From Planococcus sp. (in: firmicutes) (lineage in GTDB: Bacteria > Bacillota > Bacilli > Bacillales_A > Planococcaceae): 12,048 nt of DNA. The stretch lies in contig JASKZU010000009.1 of NCBI GenBank assembly GCA_030147455.1, forward strand, positions 1 to 12,048, given 5' to 3'. A program made the translations under genes and the position numbers. The notes beneath the pieces were generated by a model. It ran no database searches, was not told the DNA's origin, and saw only the letters and a program-made list of their open reading frames with translations. Shown piece after piece: positions 6,678 through 12,048 of the stretch (within the stretch, counting starts at the first letter, position 1; each line of letters opens with the position of its first letter).

Positions 6678-7805
6678 ATGAAACGCATATGGTGGATCCC
6701 AATCGGCGTTTTGCTGCTGACAGGATGTGTTCCTTCTGGCAACGACGAAGCGGAAGTGGTTAATACAGAAGAAGAAGTGGAAACAGCCATCATCCCAAGC
6801 ATGCAGATTGATGAGCATTACTACCGGACGCTTTTGCCGTATAAGCAAAGTGCCACTCGCGGAAAAATCGTCAGCCGGCTGAACTCGCGCTACGACATTA
6901 AAGAAGCAGAGTATGGGTTGCTGCGTTTGTCGCAGCGGCAATTCTCACCCGATGATTATTTTTTTCAGGAAGGCCAAATGATTACCGACGAAGAAGCGAC
7001 AAGCTGGCTTCGGCGGACAAGCGAAGACAATCCGAACGGCTTAAATCCGGCAGACAAGCGCTCGCAGGAACAGCAAGACAGCGGGGTACGTCCTGAACCT
7101 GAGTTTCTTGCGCATATTCTCGAGCAAAATTACATGGTCAAAACAGCAGAAGACAAGATTCGCCTTGGCGGCGTGTCAATCGGCTTGGCGATGAACACAG
7201 TTTATTATAGTACGGCGGATGGCATTTCTTATGAGGAACCAGTTCCCCGAGAAGAGATTGTGAGCGAAGGCAGACGAATGGCGGATGAAATCGTCAGCAG
7301 GCTGCGTGAAAAAGAAGGAATGGCGGATGTGCCGATTCTCGTGTCGCTATTTGCCCAAAACAGCCGAAATGCGATGACGCCGGGTACCTATTTTTCCTAC
7401 GGGGCAGCCCCAAAAGGCGAATCCGAAGTATCCAACTGGAATGATATCAACGAGGCATATGTGGTTTTCCCGACGGCTGGGACGAACGAACAATATCGGG
7501 ATATCGATACGGCGTTCCGCAATTTCAAGCAAGACGTGGAAGTTTATTTCTCCAATTTCACGAGCGTCATCGGAAAAGGCTTTTATGAAAACGACCAATT
7601 GCAGGAACTGAAAATCGAAGTGCCGATCCAGTTTTACGGTTCAGCCGAAGTAATTGGGTTTACGCAATATGTGACAGGCTTGGTTATGGAACATTTTCCT
7701 GACAACATTCAGCTTGAAGTGAGCATTGTGTCGACAAATGGACCAGAAGCGCTCATCTTAAGAAAAGCAGGAGAAGCAGATCCGGTCGTCCACATTTACG
7801 AATAA
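6678..7805 (+). CDS. camS: CamS/YerH family lipoprotein (sex pheromone lipoprotein)
   Basis: A 375-residue exported lipoprotein of the CamS family (B. subtilis YerH is about 396). The N-terminus is a short lipoprotein signal peptide: charged MKR, hydrophobic core IWWIPIGVLLL, lipobox LLTG-C with the lipidated Cys17. An acidic, flexible linker follows (about 22-38), then the CamS domain with the typical blocks LSRxQFSPDDYFFQEGQ, GLNPADKRS, FLAHILEQNYMV, VPILVSLFAQ and GKGFYENDQLQELKIEVP. Known: the staphylococcal homologue releases the peptide pheromone cAM373 from its signal peptide; the function of the mature lipoprotein is poorly defined. Start: ATG 6678 with AAGGAGA (6664-6670) that overlaps the ligA stop, 12 bases after ligA. 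It is the last gene of the pcrB operon, followed by a terminator. The pairing with ligA is conserved in Bacillales without an obvious functional link. Confidence 0.95.
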   Translation: MKRIWWIPIGVLLLTGCVPSGNDEAEVVNTEEEVETAIIPSMQIDEHYYRTLLPYKQSATRGKIVSRLNSRYDIKEAEYGLLRLSQRQFSPDDYFFQEGQMITDEEATSWLRRTSEDNPNGLNPADKRSQEQQDSGVRPEPEFLAHILEQNYMVKTAEDKIRLGGVSIGLAMNTVYYSTADGISYEEPVPREEIVSEGRRMADEIVSRLREKEGMADVPILVSLFAQNSRNAMTPGTYFSYGAAPKGESEVSNWNDINEAYVVFPTAGTNEQYRDIDTAFRNFKQDVEVYFSNFTSVIGKGFYENDQLQELKIEVPIQFYGSAEVIGFTQYVTGLVMEHFPDNIQLEVSIVSTNGPEALILRKAGEADPVVHIYE

Positions 7806-7821
7806 AATAAATGGGTTTTAC

Positions 7822-7856
7822 GGGACAGCCGGCTGGCTGTCTCTATTCATTTTTTT
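7822..7856 (+). terminator. Probable intrinsic terminator of the pcrB-pcrA-ligA-camS operon
   Basis: GACAGCC (7824-7830) and GGCTGTC (7835-7841) form a 7-bp GC-rich stem with loop GGCT, extendable by a G-T and a G-C pair to 7822-7843. The strong T-run (seven T, 7850-7856) starts eight bases after the core stem rather than directly, so the terminator may be moderate in strength. The T-run lies within the -35 region of the gatC promoter. Confidence 0.75.
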
Positions 7857-7863
7857 AGAAAAA

Positions 7864-7872
7864 TGGTATGAT
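7864..7872 (+). promoter_or_regulatory. Extended -10 sigma-A promoter for gatCAB
   Basis: TGGTATGAT is a TGN-extended -10 with TATGAT (5 of 6 to consensus) at 7867-7872. At the right distance upstream there is only TATTCA (7844-7849), a weak -35. Predicted start of transcription is near 7879, leaving a leader of about 29 bases, too short for a T-box or riboswitch. Confidence 0.72.
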
Positions 7873-7907
7873 AGACCGTATGTTTATGGAATCCGGAGGT
7901 GTAGAAA

Positions 7908-8198
7908 ATGGCGAAAATGACAAAAGAAGAAGTAATTGAAGTGGCGCACTTAGCGCGTTTGGCAATCACAGACGAGGAAGCGGTGCATTTTGCAGATCAA
8001 TTAGAAGCAATCACCAATGCAATGGAATTGCTAAGTGAATTGGATACAGACGACGTAGAACCGACAACCCACGTCTTGCCGATGGTCAATGTCTTGCGTG
8101 CTGACAAAGCGAGTGCGGGATTGCCGCGTGAACTGGTATTGAAAAATGTAAAAGAGCACGAAGGCGGCCAAGTGCGGGTGCCGACGATTCTGGACTGA
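7908..8198 (+). CDS. gatC: GatC, amidotransferase subunit C
   Basis: A 96-residue GatC, standard length. It is the small subunit of the Asp-tRNA(Asn)/Glu-tRNA(Gln) amidotransferase. In the GatCAB structure it wraps around GatA and GatB and stabilises the complex; it has no catalytic site. Family features seen: an N-terminal helical region (MTKEEVIEVAHLARLAITDEE), a central helix (FADQLEAITNAMELLSELDTDDVEP), the extended segment with LRAD, and the C-terminal VRVPTILD tail. The ATG at 7908 follows GGAGGTG (7895-7901) at six bases. It is first in the gatCAB operon and lies 19 bases before gatA. Confidence 0.97.
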   Translation: MAKMTKEEVIEVAHLARLAITDEEAVHFADQLEAITNAMELLSELDTDDVEPTTHVLPMVNVLRADKASAGLPRELVLKNVKEHEGGQVRVPTILD

Positions 8199-8217
8199 AT
8201 GTGAGGAGGGAAAACAA

Positions 8218-9687
8218 ATGAAGTTAGCTGACAAAACTGCAGCCGAGTTGCAGGAGTTACTACATAGCAAAGAATTGACGATTGCGGAACTGACGGAAAA
8301 TACGTTCAGCCGCATCAAGGAATTGGATCCGAAAGTCGATGCGTTTTTGGCGTTGAATGAAGAACAAGCTACACAAACAGCGTCAGAAATGGACCAAACA
8401 GCGCTGGACGCCCGCGGCCCGCTGTACGGCTTGCCAATCGGCGTAAAAGACAATATTGTGACAGAAGGAATTGAAACGACAGCATCGAGCTTGATTTTGC
8501 GCGGATTCAATCCGATCTATAACGCGACTGTTGTGGAAAAGTTGCGCGAAGCGGGAATGGTAATTGTCGGGAAGTTGAACATGGACGAATTTGCCATGGG
8601 TTCATCCAACGAAAACTCCTATTATAAAAACACGAAAAACCCATGGAATCTTGAAACGGTGCCAGGCGGTTCATCAGGCGGTTCTGCAGCAGCAGTCGCA
8701 GCGGGCGAAGTGCCATTTTCACTGGGTTCGGATACAGGCGGATCGATTCGCCAGCCGGCCGCATTCTGCGGTGTTGTCGGCATGAAGCCGACTTACGGCC
8801 GCGTTTCCCGTTTCGGTTTGATTGCTTACGCGTCCTCACTGGACCAAATCGGGCCGATCACACGCACCGTCAAAGACAACGCGCTTCTTTTAAACGCGAT
8901 TTCAGGCCATGACGAAAAAGATTCCACTTCTGCAGACGTGGAAGTGCCGGACTTCACGGCCGCTTTGACAGGCGATATTTCCGGCCTCCGCATCGGCGTG
9001 CCAAAAGAATATTTTGCTGAAGGTGTAAGCGAAGTCTCTAAAAAAGCCGTACAGGATGCACTTAAAGTGCTAGAGGAAAAAGGCGCGACATGGGAAGAAA
9101 TTTCATTGCCGCACTCTAAATATGCGCTTTCCACTTACTATATCCTGGCTTCATCTGAAGCTTCTTCCAACTTGTCCCGCTTTGACGGCATCCGTTATGG
9201 CTACCGTACTGAAAAAGCAGGCAGCCTGCTTGAGTTCTACATGAATACGCGCTCTGAAGGATTCGGAGATGAAGTAAAACGCCGCATCATGCTCGGAACT
9301 TATGCGTTAAGCTCTGGCTATTACGACGCTTATTACAAAAAAGCGCAAAAAGTGCGTACATTGATCAAGCGGGATTTTGACCAGGCGTTCGAGCAATTCG
9401 ACGTCATCATCGGGCCGACTACGCCGACTCCTGCCTTTAAAATCGGTGAGATCATCGATGATCCATTGACGATGTATGCAAACGATATTTTGACGATTCC
9501 AGTCAACTTGGCAGGCGTGCCAGCCATTTCCATTCCGTGTGGATTTGATGGGGATTTGCCGCTGGGCTTGCAAATCATCGGCAACTACTTTGACGAGGAA
9601 ACGGTTTATCGCGTAGCAGATGTTTTTGAACAAGCGACCGATTTCCATAAAGCAACACCGCAAACATGGGAGGGAAGCACCCAATGA
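8218..9687 (+). CDS. gatA: GatA, amidotransferase subunit A (glutaminase)
   Basis: A 489-residue amidase-signature enzyme, full length. GatA hydrolyses glutamine and supplies ammonia that passes through a channel to GatB, where the misacylated Glu-tRNA(Gln) or Asp-tRNA(Asn) is amidated. The Ser-cisSer-Lys triad is complete: Lys77 in GLPIGVKDNI, Ser152 in GGSSGGSAAAVAAG, and nucleophile Ser176 in GSDTGGSIRQPA, two less than the staphylococcal numbering. The DQIGPITR and RRIMLGTYALSSGYYDAYYKKAQ blocks are GatA-specific and separate it from other amidases. The ATG at 8218 follows GAGGAGGG (8203-8210) at seven bases. The stop codon overlaps the gatB start (ATGA), which suggests translational coupling. 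Confidence 0.98.
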   Translation: MKLADKTAAELQELLHSKELTIAELTENTFSRIKELDPKVDAFLALNEEQATQTASEMDQTALDARGPLYGLPIGVKDNIVTEGIETTASSLILRGFNPIYNATVVEKLREAGMVIVGKLNMDEFAMGSSNENSYYKNTKNPWNLETVPGGSSGGSAAAVAAGEVPFSLGSDTGGSIRQPAAFCGVVGMKPTYGRVSRFGLIAYASSLDQIGPITRTVKDNALLLNAISGHDEKDSTSADVEVPDFTAALTGDISGLRIGVPKEYFAEGVSEVSKKAVQDALKVLEEKGATWEEISLPHSKYALSTYYILASSEASSNLSRFDGIRYGYRTEKAGSLLEFYMNTRSEGFGDEVKRRIMLGTYALSSGYYDAYYKKAQKVRTLIKRDFDQAFEQFDVIIGPTTPTPAFKIGEIIDDPLTMYANDILTIPVNLAGVPAISIPCGFDGDLPLGLQIIGNYFDEETVYRVADVFEQATDFHKATPQTWEGSTQ

Positions 9688-11114
9688 ACTTTGAAACGAT
9701 TATCGGGCTTGAAGTCCACGTTGAATTGAAAACCGACTCTAAAATGTTTTCGCCGTCACCGGTGCATTTTGGGGCTGAACCAAATACAAACACGAACGTG
9801 ATCGACCTCGGCTATCCGGGTGTTCTTCCGGTCGTTAACAAAACCGCTGTGGATTGGGCGATGAGAGCGGCACTTGCACTCAACTGCGAGATTTCCCGCC
9901 ATACAAAATTCGACCGCAAAAACTATTTTTACCCGGACAATCCGAAAGCCTATCAGATTTCACAGTTTGACGAGCCGATCGGTGAACACGGCTGGCTGGA
10001 AATCGAAGTAAACGGCGAAAAGAAACGCATCGGCATTACGCGCCTTCATATGGAAGAAGATGCAGGCAAGCTGACGCACACAGGAAATGGCCATTCGCTT
10101 GTCGACTTTAACCGCCAGGGCACACCGCTTATCGAAATTGTTTCAGAGCCGGACATCCGCACACCGGAAGAAGCCTACGCCTATTTGGAGAAAATCAAGT
10201 CGATCATCCAGTATACCGGCGTATCGGATGTGCGCATGGAAGAAGGGTCGCTTCGCTGCGACGCCAACATTTCGTTGCGCCCTTACGGCCAGGAGCAATT
10301 CGGCACAAAAACCGAATTGAAAAACTTGAACTCGTTCAACTTTGTCCGCAAAGGACTTGAGCACGAACAAATCCGCCAGGAACAAGTGCTGCTCTCCGGT
10401 GGGGTCATCGAGCAGGAAACACGCCGCTATGATGAATCAACCGGAAAAACATTGCTTATGCGCGTCAAAGAAGGCTCGGACGACTACCGCTATTTCCCGG
10501 AGCCGGACCTTGTCGACATCATCATTGACGATGCATGGCTCGAGCGCGTACGCGCAGAAATTCCGGAATTGCCGGATGCACGAAAAGCACGCTACGTATC
10601 TGAACTCGGCTTGTCTTCCTACGATGCCATGGTGCTGACGCTTCAAAAGCCGATCTCCGACTTTTTTGAAGCGACTGTTATTGCCGGCGCCGATGCAAAA
10701 CTTGCTTCGAACTGGATCATGGGCGAAGTTTCCGCTTATTTGAATGCACAGCAAAAAGAGCTCGACGAAACGGCGCTGACGGCTGAAGGATTGGCCGGCA
10801 TGATTCAATTAATCAGTGAAGGCACGATTTCTTCTAAAATCGCCAAGAAAGTATTCAAGGAATTGATCGAAAAAGGCGGCGACCCGAACAAAATTGTCAA
10901 AGCACAAGGTTTGGTCCAAATCTCGGACGAAAACGTCTTGCTTGAGTACGTGACGAATACGCTCGATGCCAATCCGCAATCGATTGAAGACTTTAAAAAC
11001 GGCAAAGACCGTGCAATTGGCTTTTTGGTCGGACAAATCATGAAAGCAACAAAAGGACAGGCGAATCCGCCGCTTCTCAACAAAATTCTTCTCGAGGAAA
11101 TCGGGAAGCGCTAA
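9684..11114 (+). CDS. gatB: GatB, amidotransferase subunit B
   Basis: A 476-residue GatB, the same length as in B. subtilis. It activates the side-chain carboxylate of Glu or Asp on the tRNA with ATP and transfers ammonia from GatA, and it binds the tRNA. Seen: N-terminal GLEVHVEL with His12, HMEEDAGKLTH with Glu125, and PLIEIVSEPD with Glu151, positions that match the metal site I recall from the staphylococcal structure; the cradle domain to about 290; then helical and YqeY-like tRNA-binding domains ending with KDRAIGFLVGQIMKATKGQANPPLLNKIL. The ATG at 9684 is chosen because GGGAGGG (9668-9674) lies nine bases upstream, the stop of gatA overlaps it as ATGA, and MNFETIIGLEVHVEL is the family start; an in-frame ATG at 9666 would add six residues and remove that ribosome site. 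It is last in the operon, before a strong terminator. Confidence 0.98.
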   Translation: MNFETIIGLEVHVELKTDSKMFSPSPVHFGAEPNTNTNVIDLGYPGVLPVVNKTAVDWAMRAALALNCEISRHTKFDRKNYFYPDNPKAYQISQFDEPIGEHGWLEIEVNGEKKRIGITRLHMEEDAGKLTHTGNGHSLVDFNRQGTPLIEIVSEPDIRTPEEAYAYLEKIKSIIQYTGVSDVRMEEGSLRCDANISLRPYGQEQFGTKTELKNLNSFNFVRKGLEHEQIRQEQVLLSGGVIEQETRRYDESTGKTLLMRVKEGSDDYRYFPEPDLVDIIIDDAWLERVRAEIPELPDARKARYVSELGLSSYDAMVLTLQKPISDFFEATVIAGADAKLASNWIMGEVSAYLNAQQKELDETALTAEGLAGMIQLISEGTISSKIAKKVFKELIEKGGDPNKIVKAQGLVQISDENVLLEYVTNTLDANPQSIEDFKNGKDRAIGFLVGQIMKATKGQANPPLLNKILLEEIGKR

Positions 11115-11119
11115 AATGG

Positions 11120-11150
11120 AAAGGATGGCCGACCGGGCCATCCTTTTTTT
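11120..11150 (+). terminator. Intrinsic terminator of gatCAB
   Basis: AAGGATGGCC (11121-11130) and GGCCATCCTT (11136-11145) form a perfect 10-bp stem with loop GACCG, followed by T through 11150. It starts six bases after the gatB stop. A strong terminator by inspection. Confidence 0.96.
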
Positions 11151-11171
11151 GTGGAGCTTTTGCTTAAAAGT

Positions 11172-11200
11172 TTGCCGCAAAGGGAAGAGAACAGTAAACT
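11172..11200 (+). promoter_or_regulatory. Candidate sigma-A promoter for the thioredoxin-like gene
   Basis: TTGCCG (11172-11177) and TAAACT (11195-11200) are spaced by exactly 17 bases, each matching 4 of 6 consensus positions. The location, between the strong gatB terminator and the next ribosome site, is where a promoter is needed. Both boxes are weak, so this is a guess supported mainly by position and spacing. Confidence 0.4.
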
Positions 11201-11222
11201 GGCTTGTAAGGAGATGGATAAT

Positions 11223-11783
11223 ATGACGACAGAACAACAATATTTCGACGGTGCGATATCGCTTGAAAAGTATATGGCGCAAATGGAATCCAATCAGGAA
11301 AAAACATATGCAATCTACGAAAAATTTGATTTGCCCGATGATCCGGAGTTGATCGAGCTGCTCAAACAGAAAAAGCCGAATATCCTTGCCATTACCGAAG
11401 ACTGGTGCGGTGATGCGATGATGGTCAACCCAATCATAAGAAAGCTTACCGAAGCGGCCGGCGTAATGGTACACTGTGTTTACCGGGACGACAATCCGGA
11501 ATTGATCGATCGTTATTTAACGAACGGCGGACGGTCCATCCCGAAGTATATTTTCCTTTCGCAAAACGGCGAAGTCCTCGGTACCTGGGGACCGCGTTCA
11601 CCAAAGGTCCAGGAAATGGTCGAGGAGAAAAAGGCCAAGCTTCCTGAAAAAGAAGACCCGCAATATGAGTTGCATTGGAAAACTGTGATCGGCGAGATTT
11701 CCGACCGTTTCACAGCAGATTCACAGCTTTGGCAAGACACGTATGAAGACTTGCGGAAAAGCTTGCATGAAAGTTTAGCGTAG
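11223..11783 (+). CDS. Thioredoxin-fold protein (Thioredoxin_9-like) with a single active-site Cys
   Basis: A 186-residue cytoplasmic protein with no signal peptide or membrane segment. An N-terminal helical region (about 1-50, rich in Glu/Lys/Gln) precedes a thioredoxin-like core: strand PNILAITEDWCGDAM with Cys62 in WCGDA, a helix, strand MVHCVYRDDNPEL, then SIPKYIFLSQNGEVLGTWGPR, in which Pro107 is placed like the cis-proline of thioredoxins. The normal CxxC is CGDA here, so Cys65 is replaced by Ala and classical dithiol exchange is not possible with this pair; Cys85 is another cysteine. The resemblance is to the Thioredoxin_9 family, whose cellular role I do not know. Start: AAGGAG (11208-11213) is nine bases before ATG 11223; ATG 11214 directly abuts that site and GTG 11151 lies next to the terminator, so both are less likely. 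It stands alone between gatCAB and dgkB, a slot filled by other genes in B. subtilis. Confidence 0.85.
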   Translation: MTTEQQYFDGAISLEKYMAQMESNQEKTYAIYEKFDLPDDPELIELLKQKKPNILAITEDWCGDAMMVNPIIRKLTEAAGVMVHCVYRDDNPELIDRYLTNGGRSIPKYIFLSQNGEVLGTWGPRSPKVQEMVEEKKAKLPEKEDPQYELHWKTVIGEISDRFTADSQLWQDTYEDLRKSLHESLA

Positions 11784-11788
11784 AACAG

Positions 11789-11854
11789 AACAATGGGACA
11801 TATGGCTGCAGAAAACCCTGCCGGGAACTTTCTGCAGCTCTCGCATGTCCTGTT
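11789..11854. repeat. Long imperfect hairpin between the thioredoxin-like gene and dgkB, no U-tract
   Basis: The inner stem is a perfect 10 bp, GCTGCAGAAA (11805-11814) with TTTCTGCAGC (11829-11838); its 14-base loop can add CCC/GGG (11816-11818 with 11823-11825). The outer stem is GGACAT (11796-11801) with ATGTCC (11845-11850), and AACA (11789-11792) pairs with TGTT (11851-11854) past a 3-base bulge. Neither side is followed by a T-run, so it is a poor intrinsic terminator in either direction. It might be an RNA stability or processing element, a palindromic repeat unit, or part of the dgkB leader. Confidence 0.75.
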
Positions 11855-11884
11855 AGATAGAATGGTCCAGAAAGGCTGAATCTG

Positions 11885-12048
11885 ATGAAACGAGCACGCA
11901 TAATTTACAACCCGACATCCGGCAGGGAATTGTTCCGCCGCCACCTTCCGGAAGTGTTGGAAAAAATGGAGATCGCAGGCTATGAAACGTCCTGCCATGC
12001 AACAACATGTGAAGGCGATGCGATCAAGGCAGCAGAAGAAGCGGTAAA
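11885..12048 (+). CDS. dgkB: Diacylglycerol kinase DgkB/DagK, N-terminal 54 residues (cut by window edge)
   Basis: Only the first 54 codons are present. The start MKRARIIYNPTSGRELFRRHLPEVLEKMEIAGYETSCHAT (in pieces: KRARIIYNPTSG, then HLPEVLEKMEIAGYE) is that of the soluble bacterial diacylglycerol kinases of the DAGK catalytic family, in which the NPTSG loop near the N-terminus belongs to the nucleotide-binding region. The B. subtilis enzyme (yerQ/dgkB) phosphorylates diacylglycerol released by lipoteichoic acid synthesis, returning it to phospholipid synthesis at the membrane. The ATG at 11885 follows AAAGG (11871-11875) at nine bases, a modest ribosome site. The gatB-to-dgkB neighbourhood agrees with B. 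subtilis and staphylococci. No clear promoter is seen; transcription may come through the hairpin from the preceding gene. Confidence 0.93.
   Translation, partial: MKRARIIYNPTSGRELFRRHLPEVLEKMEIAGYETSCHATTCEGDAIKAAEEAV

Noticed and set aside
7806..7907. T-box or riboswitch ahead of gatCAB
   Set aside because: The space after the promoter is about 29 bases, too short, and no T-box motif or specifier stem is visible.
9666..9683. Upstream ATG adding six residues to GatB
   Set aside because: It would lie ahead of the GGGAGGG ribosome-binding site; ATG 9684 overlaps the gatA stop as ATGA and matches the family N-terminus.
11151..11222. GTG start giving a longer thioredoxin-like protein
   Set aside because: GTG 11151 directly follows the terminator T-run, leaves no room for a promoter or ribosome site, and the stretch has no family resemblance; AAGGAG at 11208 serves ATG 11223.
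10809..11474. 221-codon minus-strand open frame opposite gatB and the thioredoxin-like gene
   Set aside because: It runs through a strong plus-strand terminator and mirrors conserved GatB coding; composition is that of a complement frame.
11858..11863. TAGAAT as a -10 box for dgkB
   Set aside because: No -35 at 16-18 bases and no TGN extension; the predicted transcript start would fall on the ribosome-binding site.
11513..11998. 161-codon minus-strand open frame across the end of the thioredoxin-like gene and dgkB
   Set aside because: Antisense to two recognisable genes, Cys/Ser/Phe-rich without family features, and no ribosome site evident; typical shadow frame.

Overview
The window is a stretch of conserved chromosomal core from a low-to-mid GC Gram-positive bacterium of the Bacillales. 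Gene order and protein sequences match the Bacillus subtilis yerA-yerC-pcrB-pcrA-ligA-yerH ... gatCAB ... dgkB neighbourhood. Roughly balanced base composition, the protein variants and the absence of yerB and yerD between familiar neighbours suggest a Planococcaceae member such as Planococcus or a relative. That placement is inference. All genes lie on the plus strand. No phage, transposon, CRISPR or RNA gene was seen.

Layout. (1) 1-986 is the C-terminal part of a YerA-type adenine-deaminase-like enzyme, followed by 269 bases without a convincing gene. (2) 1256-1576 is yerC, a TrpR-like DNA-binding protein closed by its own terminator. (3) From an extended -10 promoter near 1656 runs the unit pcrB-pcrA-ligA-camS (1697-7805): a lipid-synthesis enzyme, a DNA helicase, the NAD+-dependent DNA ligase and a surface lipoprotein, ending at a hairpin near 7822-7856. 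(4) A second extended -10 promoter at 7864 drives gatC-gatA-gatB (7908-11114), the amidotransferase that makes Gln-tRNA(Gln) and/or Asn-tRNA(Asn) from misacylated tRNA. It ends at a textbook terminator. (5) 11223-11783 is a thioredoxin-fold protein with a single active-site cysteine. A 66-base imperfect hairpin without a U-tract follows it. (6) The window ends inside the start of diacylglycerol kinase dgkB/dagK at 11885.

The most informative non-coding signal lies between pcrB and pcrA. A perfect TATAAT overlaps the pcrB stop codon, and five bases further on is a near-consensus Gram-positive SOS box (GAAC-AAAT-GTTC). This implies that pcrA, and probably ligA and camS downstream, have a LexA-repressed internal promoter in addition to the promoter ahead of pcrB. 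DNA damage could then raise helicase and ligase without raising pcrB. I found no evidence of a wholly new multi-gene system. The remaining points of interest are small: unexplained inverted repeats at 1149-1179, 1613-1630 and 11789-11854, the CxxA thioredoxin-like protein, and a pheromone-like tail in the CamS signal peptide.
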